From assembly GCA_964036045.1 (NCBI GenBank), contig OZ038381.1, forward strand, positions 111,402,922 through 111,466,921: 64,000 nucleotides of DNA. The letters are read 5' to 3'. Every line of letters begins with the position of its first letter. Position 1 is the first letter of the stretch. Of the stretch, positions 32,220 through 43,600 are shown one piece after another. The position numbers were made by a program, and so were the translations under genes. The stretch comes from Eutreptiella sp. 'Long Island Sound 2002'. Lineage: Eukaryota > Euglenozoa > Euglenophyceae > Eutreptiales > Eutreptiaceae. The notes beneath the pieces were generated by a model, which was given only the letters and a program-made list of their open reading frames with translations, had not been told where the DNA came from and did not search any database.

Positions 32220-35021
32220 TCATGGTGCTACAGTAGCTACCAAGTGGACCAATACGTCCTCGACATCCAAAGAAATACCCTTTTTCTTTAGGTAGTCCAT
32301 CCAGACCGTGGTGTACCTCGGCACAAAACTGCTCGGAGGTTCCCACGAGTCCCTGGATGCGGCGAATCCTTTCCAACGGACTTTGTAAAGCCTTCCCCCA
32401 GGCGTCCCCGGGTCCGGCTTGTCCGCCAGGATCTTCTCCGCGGTGAAATCGTCGTCCTCACCCTCGTCGTCCGAGTCCACATCGCCGGCCGTGAACTCGA
32501 AGGTGACGGGACGTCCGCTGGGGTCTGGTGCTCGGGGACGAAGCTGGGTATGGTCACGGTCCAGGATCTTGTTATCCCCCACACGAACCGCATACACATC
32601 CTGTCCGACCTTCCGCACGATTACCCCCGGCACATACCAAGATGCCTGCCGATGCCTGGACAGGACATCCTTGTGGTGCCGCTCCACCCACACAGTGTCT
32701 TGGAGAGCATACTTTTGGACTTTTCCTTGCTTGAAGTACTTGGCCCTCTTGTCATGCTCGTCCTGAAGTGCCTTGCACACTTTGGCCGCCGTGTCGTCCG
32801 CCTCAGACATCATAGCGTTCGCATCCCGGGCCACTTTGCCATGGTTCATCCACGGGAGAGTGCGTGACACTCGATCCCGTAGGAACAGGATGCGATGGGG
32901 TGACAGTCCAGTGGGTCCCGGAAGGTCGTGATACGCCTGGAGCACTCTCCACAGCGAGTTATACCAGTTCCGGCCCGGTTCGTCAATGTGTAGCTGGCAG
33001 AACTTCTCGAACATCTGCCGCCCGGCCACCTCAGCACGGCCATTTGACCGGCTGTGGTACGCCACGGTCTTGGCATGCCGAATCCCCATGTGCTTGCACA
33101 CCGTCTTGAACCACGTCCCCACGAATTGACTGCCCCGATCGCTGCAGATGACAGCTGGGACATCGAAAATCGTCAGCCAATGCCTGATCATGGCATTAGC
33201 GACGGTCTTGGCCTGCAGTCCCACTCCATGCTTGTCCTTCTTGTCCTTCTTCTTGGACTTCTTGCCCGGGACTGCCACGATATACCCGCTGTGCCTGTCC
33301 ACCGCTAGGATGACACAATCATATGTCTCTCCTTCCACGGTAACCTCCGGCATGGCGAACACATCCATGGCCACGGACCGCATAGGGGCCTCCGGTATAG
33401 CCGTATACACCGGGTTGCCCGCTGTGGAGTGGTTGGGGCTCTTCGTGGCCCGACACACGGCACAGTCGCTGCAGTACCTGTCCAGGATGGCGTAGTACCC
33501 CGGAGGGAACTTGAAACGCCACTCCAGGTCCTGCTGCATCTTGTCTCGGCCCGGATGCATGAGCTGGGCGTTGTGCCAATGGTCAATGAGCTGCTTCACT
33601 CGGTTCTCGGGCACCAGCAGCTTGTCCTTGAGGAACAACTTGTCGCCATCCTCGGTCAAGCCCTCAGGCCATTCGTCGTCCGACGGGGCGCTCACGGCAT
33701 TCCAGTACTTGCCCCAGTGCTCGGATGCCGCGTAGTCATCCGACCAGTCCTCTGTGAGCACCGACCTGACTAGCTCTACAGGGGCCACCATCCATTGCTC
33801 GAGGGTTTCCTCTCGAATAGCTTGGACGCGGGCACCCCGGAACTTGGCCAGGTCCGTACGGTTTGCCATCACCACAAAGCACTTGACCCCCTCCTGCTCC
33901 ATGACCTTCTCCATCTCGATGATGCGCTTGGCCTCCTCGGTCTCCTCGGCGTCTCCATGGCTGGATATGTCCATCCAAGCCTTGCCCGCGGGGTAGGCCC
34001 ACCGACTGAGGCAATCTGCCACAGTGTTGTCCTTCCCCGGGACGTATACGACGCTGAGGTCGAACTTGGCGAACGTCTCGTGCCACCGGGCCTCCCTTGC
34101 CGCCGGTCCCGAGGGGGTGTCGACGTGCTCCTTGTGCCAGCTCTGCAAGGACTGATGGTCCGTGCAAACCACTACCGGTTGCAATCCGATGTGGCCAGAC
34201 CACTTCCTGAGCGCACAAACAATGGCGTACGTCTCCTTCTCCCTCGCAGTCCAGGTGCGGCGTTGGCCCTCGGCCAGGATCCGGCTCCAGAACGCCACGG
34301 GTACATGCGACCCGTCGTCTCGGATCTGCTCGAGGACTGCCCCCACAGCATAGTCCGAGGCGTCCGTCCGTAGCACGAATCCCCTGTCTGGGTCCACCAG
34401 GAATAGCCCCAACTGCCCCAGGAGTCGCTCCTTCAGGCGGTTGAACGCATCCTCAGCCTCAGGGGTCCAGGCAAGCTTCTTCTTGCTCCCCTTCCGGCCA
34501 TCGAACTTGCCCACTTGCAGCATCTTGTGCAACGGCCCCGAGAGTTCTGCATACATCCGGACATAGCCCGAATAGTAATTGCAGAACCCCATGAAGGACC
34601 GGAGTTCGCTGATGGTCTGGGGCTTCTCCCAGTGGTGCAGGGACGCCAGCTTCCCAGGCATGGGACGGCGTTGCCCGTGACCAACCACGTGACCCGCGAA
34701 CTCCACCTCCTTCACGAATAGTGAGGCTTTGGTGGGCTTGCACACCATGTTGTGCTTGTCCAACTCGCTGAGCACTCGGCGCAGATCCTTCTCATGCGCG
34801 TCGATGAGCTCGTCCTCAGTCATGTTCTCCGTGCCGGACCCGATGATGATGTCATCCACGAAGGGATCGGCACAGTCCCGGACAGGACCGAGTAGGTCCT
34901 CCATCATGCGTTGGAAAGCGGCGTTGCCATTCTTGGCGCCCATAGGCACCACTTTCCACTGCATGGGCCCCAGCGGCGTCGACATTGCTGTGCAGGGCCT
35001 GGAGTCCGGGTGTAGCGGCAT
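32220..35021 (-). pseudogene. pol: Gypsy A Pol C-terminal part: RT, RNase H, integrase, chromodomain
   Basis: 933 codons. RT: M-P-M-G-A-K-N-G-type block and the catalytic F-V-D-D at residues 54-57. RNase H: L-R-T-D-A-S-D-Y-A-V-G, then E-K-E-T-Y-A-I and C-T-D-H-Q-S. Integrase: HHCC zinc module (H-W-H...H-P-G...C-S-D-C-A-V-C), first Asp in A-M-D-V-F-A-M-P, second in C-S-D-R-G-S-Q-F, and Glu in N-G-R-A-E. C-terminal chromodomain: Y-K-V-R-W-K-G-F and S-W-E-P-P, placing it among chromoviruses. Pol is broken by a 1-nt frameshift near 35022-35030, within RT. The preceding frame reads V-L-D-L-K-H and then falls out of register before this part's M-P-L-H-P-D-S-R-P. Confidence 0.88.
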
Positions 35022-37284
35022 CTGGTTTTTCGTGTTTCAGGTCCAACACCGTGAAAATCCGCTTCTTCTGTTGCTTTTGGAGGATGGAGTCGATCAGGGG
35101 AAGCGAGTACGAGTCGTGCTCGGTCTGCTCGTTCAAACCTCTGTAATCAACCACCAACCTCCACTCGCCCTTCTCCTTCTTGGGTACGATGAAGGCTGGG
35201 CTGGCCCACTCACTGTCGGAGGGTTCGATCCATCCCCGCTCAATGAACTCGGCCAACAGCTTCTTCATGGCCTCGGCCCGATCGCCCTGAAGTTGGTACT
35301 CCCGATGACGATAGATCTTCGGGTTCGGCTTCAGCTTGATCTTCGCTGTACCAAACCTCCCGCGAATTGGAGGGTTCTTGTTGGCGACGCCACTGAATAG
35401 CCGCGGATAGGCCTTGATCAGCCTCTCCTTCAGCTCGGCGACCTTCAGGTTCTCCTGGGCCTCCTCAGCCGCTTTCTTCGGTATAGATACAACCGACCGC
35501 ACTGCGGTGTAGGCCTCTTCTGGGTCCGATTCCGACTTCTCCTCGTCCGATATGCCGTCTTCATCGTCGTGGGGAGCTCTTCCCACCGATAATCTTCGAA
35601 AATTTGCGGCATCGGGCTGGTGACTGTCGCTATCGGCACCCATTCTTGGAAAATCCCATGTTGGTGGGTCCGACCCAACCGGACCATCGTATTGGTCCGC
35701 GATGTGGTCCATGACCCTCGCCACGAACTCGTCTCTCTCGTACTTGCCGGTGACCAACATCTTGTCATCCCACCAATGCGGAGATGTGACCATGGCCCGC
35801 CTCTTCTTGGCTGCCACACGGTCGTGCATCCCCATCCGCATGTAGTTGACGACGTCGTCGATCTCGGCGTGGGACAGGACGTCAATGCCATCAATTGGCT
35901 GATCCGTCCCCTCCTTGGGCTCAAACATGACCTTCATGGGCACCGCCTCCACCCTACGGATGAATGCTTCATCACCCGTGGGCTGGGCTTGCGCCCCATC
36001 CACCAGGAAAGCCTTGGTACCCCACGCTTGACCCGGGGAGGGCATTGATACACCCTTGGCGTCGATGAACAACTCCTCCTCTGGCCCGAATGACATCTCG
36101 TTCAGGGTGATGGAGTCCAGCGTCGACTTGAGACCCTCCAGCGGACATGGGGTGGAACCTATGCCGGTTATGACCAGGATCCCCTTCGCCCTATCCGCGA
36201 TGATCTTCTCCACCGTACGTCTGGTGTTATCCAGGGAGCCATGCCAATACATGGGTCCCCACTCCTTCAAACCCCAATGCCTGTGCCAGGCTGAGTCTCC
36301 TCGATGCCAATGCCTCCTACACTTCCGCAGAAGTGGGGCATCCCGGGAAGCGAAGACGTCCGTCTCGGGCACTTCAGCTCCCAGCGTCTGAATCATCCTG
36401 GTGTACACTTGCGGCGCCATTCCATACTCCGTGAGCTGAACTCCACGGTCTCCTCTGGACTTGACACCCACAGCTTGCACCGCTCGGACGATCCGATCCT
36501 CTTCCTCAGCGTTCCATTGGGATGACCCGCACGCATAATCCGTGGACAGCCATGTGAGGCATTCATCGTCCTCCCGGACCAGCGTTGCGCGATGGGGAAG
36601 GGCTCCAATGGCGTTGGCCACCATGAAGTCGTACCCCATGATCATATCCCAATCAGTAATGTCGGCCACATAGAAGTTCCCGGATAGAGTGCTTCTCTTC
36701 GCCTGATCAGGGCGGTTCAAGCGCTCATGCTCCCAGAATTCCATACTGATAGTGGCCTCATGGGTGCCACCACCCATAATCTCTCCGTTGGCGACCTTCA
36801 GGCGGACCGGTCTCCGCCTGGGCTGCAGGAATTCCTCCTTGAACAACCCTCTCCGGACCAGGCTCACCTGGGCACCCGTATCCACCAACACATCCACCAC
36901 CTTCTCCTCTCGTCCGCACCGTACTCGCACTTTCAAGTGCAACTGCCGCTCGTCGCCATGAGGTGTATGGACGACTCTCACGGCATGCAACTCTAGCACG
37001 TCCGGGTGCATCAGGACTTCAAGGGTATGGTCACGGATGGTGTAGATCTTGGGTTGGTCCTGCCCGTCCACGGGGCTCTCCGTGGTCGCTCCTTCCTTCT
37101 TGCCATGTCCCGTACCCACATGTACTTCCCTTGGCAGGGTGCTCCAGGGGTTGGGAGTGGCGAAACTCAGTGGTTTTGGCTCTTCCGGAGCCTTCTTCGG
37201 CACCCGATGTGCCTTCGCCTTCTCAGGGATTCCCCTGATTTTCGGAAAAGAGACCTCCGAGGTCCCACTCCCGTGGGGGCTCCT
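35022..37284 (-). pseudogene. pol: Gypsy A Pol N-terminal part: protease, extra domain, RT start
   Basis: This part is in the same frame as gag, just past the gag TAG (37287-37285). Counting from the GTG at 37203, protease has D-V-L-V-D-T-G-A-Q-V-S-L-V (catalytic D at residue 108) and I-M-G-Y-D-F-M. At about residues 272-390 there is an extra domain, D-V-F-A-S-R-D-A...W-G-P-M-Y-W-H-G-S-L...V-E-K-I-I...G-I-L-V-I, related to that in Gypsy B and C. An acidic linker follows. RT then begins with W-R-L-V-V-D-Y-R-G-L-N-E-Q and F-T-V-L-D-L-K-H, where the frameshift occurs. The frame drifts on to 34852 out of register. Confidence 0.85.
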
Positions 37285-38487
37285 CTAGACTTGGCTTCCC
37301 GCGGCCCCTTCCGGCTGCGATCCGCCAGGACTTTGTCCTCCACTTTGCTGGGCTTTGAGTTCCGCCAACGTCCTCAACATGTCCTCAGCAACTTCCTCGA
37401 TCGACCTCACTCGTCGGTCTTGGCCAGGTCCACCACCATAGCCTCTTCCTCCGCCTTTTCCTTGACCTTTGCCTTGGCCTTTTCCCCCGTCTCCGCCCTT
37501 CGCCTTCCAGTCGGAAATCCGCTGCTCCTTGGGCTTCTTCTCGGGGTGAGCGGCGAAGTAGGCCTTCTTGTCCGCCTCATACACCTTGCACTGACGGTGG
37601 TCGTGTGCATGGTTGTGTCCCTTGCCATAACAGACCCAGCACCCATCGTGCTGAGACCTGTATTCTCGGAACGAGAGCGGTGGGTTCCCGATCCTCCTTG
37701 GTCCTTCTCTGTTCTTCCTGGGTCCCACCTGGCTCCATCTGGACCGATCCTGCCCATGGTTCTTCACGTTGTGCGCCACGAACGCGGAGAAATGGGCCTC
37801 CTCCTGATCCTCCCGGGACCAGTGGTCTTGGCCACTTCCACTTCCATCCTCCGCGGAGTTGGCCGTGTCCTCCTGGATCTCCCGATGATGGCGGTCGTCT
37901 CGGTGTCCTCGTTGTCCATGACCATGCCGATCCTGCACGTGGGCCTCGTTCTTCGCATTGAGCTTCAACTCCACCGTGAGGTACTTCACGATCTCGTCCA
38001 GGCTCATGCGAGCGAAGATGACTTGCATCTTCAGCGGCTCCCCGCGCCTCCACTCCACGTTGTTGAGGCGCAGCAACCTTTGCCCCATGGAGTCCCCGAA
38101 TACCTCCACGTACACGGCGTTCTTCAGGCCCAACATCCGGTCGGGTTCGCCCAGGTTCCTCCTGAAGAACTCCATGATACCCGCATGGGTATCCTTCGCC
38201 GCCATAATCCTCACCGCCACCCGTCGCTTGGCGCGCTTCTTCTCCTCGTCCTCCACTCTCCTCTTCCAGCTGCCAGGGAGGACGTCCTTCAGCAGATGGC
38301 GGATCTCACTGGCCTCGTTCCAGTCTTCCACCAACTTGAGGCATCTGCGGTACTTCCGCAGATACCTGTTCCACTCCCGGACCCGCAACTCACCGCGGTT
38401 CAGCGGCAGTGGAATGGACCACAGGTCCTCCAGCTTCTGATTTGGAGCGTCCACCCGCTCCTCATCCTCCAACCACTGGAGGCAGGC
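37285..38487 (-). pseudogene. gag: Gypsy A Gag C-terminal part
   Basis: The frame enters from Gypsy B at 38487 (A-C-L-Q-W-L-E-D-E-E-R-V-D) and continues the capsid domain left at 58542. It contains I-M-E-F-F-R-R-N-L-G-E-P, a capsid-like helical region, then a modified zinc knuckle C-W-V-C-Y-G-K-G-H...C (C-X2-C-X4-H-X8-C). A Gly/Lys-rich tail ends at TAG 37287-37285. The next codons, AGG AGC CCC, continue in frame into Pol. Confidence 0.82.
38483..38487 (+). repeat. Gypsy B target-site duplication (left)
   Basis: CAGGC, matching 58542-58546. Joining the Gypsy A flanks across one copy restores Gag reading ...E-Q-A-C-L-Q-W. Confidence 0.9.
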
Positions 38488-39019
38488 TGAAAGTGCTGCC
38501 CTGGGTCGTTGTGGGTGCCGGAGGGCTCGGGGCCGGCAAGACCAGTGGGGCAGGCACGCGAGGAGTCTCCCTGGATGTTGTTATTGGGTGTAGAACCGGA
38601 CACTCGGACACCAACGGAGGCGAGAGCAGCGACAACAGAAGCAAGGTCCATGCTGATTGTGGTCCGGCAGAAAATCCCAGTCTATGAAGAAAATTGAGGG
38701 GAATTATTCTAAATACATCTGAGTGTCCAAAACTGTCTGGAAGAATTTAAATAATCCATTTATGTAAAATTGTCTGGCCGATCTGGCCCGCGAGCGCGCG
38801 TCAGCGGCAAATGGCGATTCCAGCTAAAATAGCGGAATGCGGCGGATTTACGGGAAATTGACCGCGGAATCAAATCCGGCATATCAGAAATATATAGGAA
38901 ATATCCTGTGACTGAGCTGCGAGGCGGCAATTCCGCCGAAGCAAAGAAAATGACCAAAATGTAGCCAATCTGGGCAGAATGTCTGAAAATCTGAGCAGAT
39001 GGGGCTAGCCGCACTTACA
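38488..39019 (-). repeat. Gypsy B 3' LTR
   Basis: 532 bp. The minus strand starts TGTAAGTGCGG and ends GCACTTTCA. It differs from 58010-58541 at about 4 positions (about 0.75%), so insertion is recent. Confidence 0.95.
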
Positions 39020-39030
39020 CTCCCCCTCCA
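39020..39030 (-). promoter_or_regulatory. Gypsy B polypurine tract
   Basis: The minus strand reads TTGGAGGGGGAG directly before the TGTAAG start of the 3' LTR. Confidence 0.75.
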
Positions 39031-40664
39031 AAAACACACTGGGGTGTGTCGCTACGTCAACGAAGAACGTAGTGCGGGTAAGTCCCAAAAAAACATAGAA
39101 ATGTAGCCTCGATGGGGCGAAATCTGCTTGATCTGACCTGATTTGGGCTGAATTGGCACTGAATCAGGCTGGATGAACCTGAAATGAGACAGAATGAGAA
39201 GTGACGAACAGTCCTCCGTGCAGTAAAACATTAGGTCAAGGGCTAAAAAGCATGTAAACGTATCGAGAATCGATACCAAACCATGCATTGGTTGAGAATG
39301 AGGTAGATTATTGGTGGATTGAGTGGGGGGATCAAGAATTGGAGTGACATCTCAGCGCTCTGGCACAGTTTCGCTGTCGCGGGCACGCTACGGTGTCCTC
39401 GCCGAACTCTACATCGTGTTATCCCGCTTTTCTCGTTCTGAAAAGTACAGCATGTGGCTCAGATTTGGCGCATCTGGTGGATGATCACAAGATTCAGCAA
39501 AAATGAGAATGAATTTGAGCAGAGATTGAGGGGATTAAGCAATCACAGAGAGGTTAAACAAATACACATGTAGTCTACAGACCCTAAGTGCACCACCGAA
39601 GGTAGAGATGTTCTTCTGTTCACTTAGATCTAAACAGATCTTCGAGGAATGATGGGAGATGACAAGGTAATCAATCTAAATTGTCCTAACATGAGTAAAT
39701 TACCTGAGATGAAGGTGAAATGAAGCGGAATGTGTACAACTGAAACTACCAACACCTTCGTTTAGACTAAAGTTAATATATATTGTCGTTTATTCAGCTC
39801 AATTGTGCTTTCCGGCACGTTGGTTCGCGAGCATCTAACAGATTCTATCAAAATGTGGATCATGTGATGATGCATCATGATGGGACATGCTGGCCCTGGA
39901 TCCTTGGCATGTAACGCGCCGAAGGTTCACTGAAGGCGCTATACTGACAGTATATAACTGAGAGACACCGAATGTACAGTGGCGGTGGTGTCAATCGACT
40001 TGGACAAGGCCAGTCTTTCGATGGAGTCCCACAAGACACTTGGATTCACCATTCTCGACAGTTTCAAGTCGGATTGAGCTCACATTGGCGTGTGCCAAAA
40101 ATACAACGAAGCTTACGGACTTCAGAAGTTGCTGTTCGAAGTCCCTAGAGCTCCTAGATGAAGATTGTCTGAACAATTGACGTCTGGGTTTCGTACAACA
40201 GTGGCAGAATGATGGACAAACCTGAGAAATTCAAGGTAAATTTGAGGATCCTGGATCTGAATCTGGACTCTGGCGTCAGCATCACAGCAAATGAAGGTGA
40301 GATCTGAGTTCCTGGCGTCGCCTCTAGGGCAGCCAGTACTACAGGGGTTGCCTGTAGGGGTGAATGTCGCTGGCCAGCGTTTTGATTATGTACATTTGCT
40401 TCCATCTGCACGAGTAGCCAAATTCCAAAGATGCACAGACCAACAGAGACAAGATTACCCCGAATCTGCCTGAATTAAGCCTGAGTTTGGTTTGTTCTGA
40501 ACACGGCAGCACACTCCGTCAGCGTATCTACGCCTTGTCTGCCAAACGGAGACCAAAGAAAAGTTGATTGACGTCAAATTATCAAACATTCGCAGTTCTC
40601 CACATCATGACATAAACAGAAAGAATGAACAGTGGATTGAGCAGAATGCGGTAGGATGGCTTCC
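39031..40664. other. Gypsy B 3' untranslated region
   Basis: 1.6 kb between the pol stop and the polypurine tract. AT-richer than the coding region, with only short frames. No additional gene such as env is visible. Confidence 0.65.
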
Positions 40665-43600
40665 TCAATTCGGCCAAGCACGAATGCATGTGACCACCAA
40701 CCTGTCTGGCCTGGCCCTCGTACGGCTTGGGCGCTGCAGATCAGCGGCCGAACTTGAAGCCTGGTCCTCATTTGGCTCCTGGGCTGGCCTCACCGCAGGA
40801 GGGGGGATCGACGGATCAGCCCTGGAATGTGGCTGCTGAGGGCCGTAAAAGGCTGGATCTCGATTCACCACAGGTCGTTTTCCGTCGCTCTCCACTTGTC
40901 TGTCTGGTTTCGACAAACAATCTGTCTGGAGTACACCAATTTCGGGGTGCTTCTTGAGGAAGTCAATGAACCCCTTGGTGTATCCATGGACAAAAGATTG
41001 GGCTGGTTCCCAGTTGTTGTGACTGGAATCAAAGCCCCTCCACTCACACAGAAATTCCCATTCGCCCTTGGCGTCACGTCTTGCTTCAACAATCCTCTTG
41101 AGTTCGTACTTTCCCCCTTCGATTACCCGATCGGACAAGTGTTTTGCAGTCCAAAAAAGGGGTTTAACCCGATCCTTGGGGGAGGGGATCTCTCTCTTGA
41201 GGCGATCGCCCGAAACGTCAATTTCCCTGCTGACATCCACACGAATCCTCCACCTGTTCTCCCCAAGACGCGCTGTAACAGCGAATGGCCCCTCCCACAA
41301 GGGAAGAAGCTTGTCATCTCCGTCCAGGGTGGTTTCGGATTTTCGAAGCCAAACTCGATCATCGACTTCAAAATTGTGGGGGTTTTTTCGACCTTGATTT
41401 TGAACCCAAAGCCAGTCAGCTTGATGCTTCTCGATTAATTTCGACACAGATTTATCTGCTCGTTGGACTTCGTCCAAAAACAGCGAAGCATCCTTACAGG
41501 GGCGAGGATTATTCAACGGCATGTTCCACCAACACTTCTTTCGTCCAAAGACAATTTCATTTGGAGAAAGGCCATGATACAAAGGCGTGTTGTGGTAACG
41601 GCGAAGCAATGCAAAGAGAACTTCCATCCAATGGAAATCCTTTTCACTCGCGAGCTCCTTACGAAGCATATTAATAATTGAGCGGCCGGCTCTTTCGCCA
41701 GGCAGCGCTCGATGCGAGTGGATTTCACATCGGAGGTGGTGGATTCCAAGGCGAGCACACAATTCTCTCCACCATTCGGAGGTGTACTCTTTGCCTGAAT
41801 CCGTGACCACCTCGGATGGGACGTCCCAGCCTCCCATCCAGGTCTGCGCGCACCACTTGGCGGCAGCCTTGCCAGTCATCGACTCAATGTTGCAAGGCAA
41901 CACTTGAATGTAGCCGGAATGACGGCACTGAATGAGGAGCACACCATTGACTTTTTTGTTAGTCCAATGGCACTCTTCGTCATCGAGTTCACCGAGATAG
42001 AAAAAATCACTGGTGACTCTGTTAAAGTGACGCTCCGGAATAGGATGAGGCCTCAGATGGCCGTGCTTCTTCGCGCTGGGGGGCGTCGAGACAGCACATT
42101 GGGCACATCCGGCTGCTACTTTCATGCAATGAGTGTAGAGCCTCGATCCAAACAACCTATGCTTAATCATCGACCACAGTCGACGGCCATGTGCGTGGGG
42201 GGACTCCCATTTGTGCCACCAGTTTAACACTCGGGGGGCTAGGGCGTCTGGCACACACAATTTACCCTCCATCCACAGCTTCCCCCCATCCAACGAGTAC
42301 TCAGCAAAAATCCCATCCTTGTGAGCATCTTTGGATTGGAGATTTCCAAAGACCTCTTTAAACATGGGATCCTGCAGGTAATCGGACGTCCAGTCACGGA
42401 TTATCAGGGAATCTTTAGGCAGGGGTGGAGTTTTGGCCGGATCTCGACGCTTAATGCCCTCGATCAACCGAAATCGACTTACTTGTCGGGTATAGTCAAA
42501 CCGTTTCACACTCCCTGAGGAGGGATCGGTGACTTTTTCCACGACTTTCAGCGTTTTGGTGCAGATCTCGTGAGCATGCGCCGGATCTGTGATGGCCGTG
42601 ATGTCGTGACACGGCAATGCGTGCTGTTTAACAGCGCACTGCATGCATGCCCGTCGAATGAGTTTCTTTTCTTCCTGATCCCATTCGATGATTACATGGC
42701 GGTCCTGCTCCGTACCATGGATGTTGGTACTTTGCAGCCCCTCTGAGGCGGGGTAAGCCCATCGGCTCAGAGCATCCGCTACCGTGTTATGTTTTCCAGG
42801 CAAATACGACACATGGAGGTCAAACAGAGAGAGAAATTCGTGCCATCTGGCCCGTCGACCAGCTGGGCTCGCGACAGTATCAATGTGTTCGGTGGCCCAA
42901 TACTCCAGAGATCGATGATCCGTCAGGACCTCGACTCGATTGGTGCCAACCCACGATTGGTACTTTTTTAAAGCACAGATGATGGCGTAAGTCTCTTGCT
43001 CACGCGGCGACCATTGCATTTGGCGTGGGGCTAGCTTCCGTGACCAAAATGCAAGAGGGTAATGATCGCCGGTGGCTTCATCAACTTGTTCAAGGACAGC
43101 TCCGATCGCGTACCTAGATGCGTCGGTTCTAATGTAGAAGGGTCTGTCAAATTTGGGCACATGCAACGTGGCGACTTCGCAGAGGGCTGCCTTCAAGTGA
43201 TGGAAGGCCTCCTCGCACTCGTCAGTCCACTTGACACGAACCTTTGAACCTGCCTTACCTGCATCTCTCCCTACCTTCAATAATTCAGTGAGGGGGGCAG
43301 CAAATTTGGCATAATTCGGCACAAAAGTGTGGTAAAAATTGCAACAACCCAGGAATCCTCTCAACTCCGTGATCGTCTCAGGGCGCTTCCACTTCTGAAT
43401 AGCGACGAGCTTCCCTGGACTGGGTCGCCGAGTGCCATTCTCTAGGAGAGAACCACAAAATTCGACTGATTTTAAAAATAATTTTCCCTTCTTTGGCCCA
43501 CAAATCAGCTGATTGGCGTCAAGAATATCCAAAACTTGGTTCAGCTGCTTCTCATGTAGGGCCACCAGCTCGGCTTCGGTCAGTCCCTCCCCCTCCGTCG

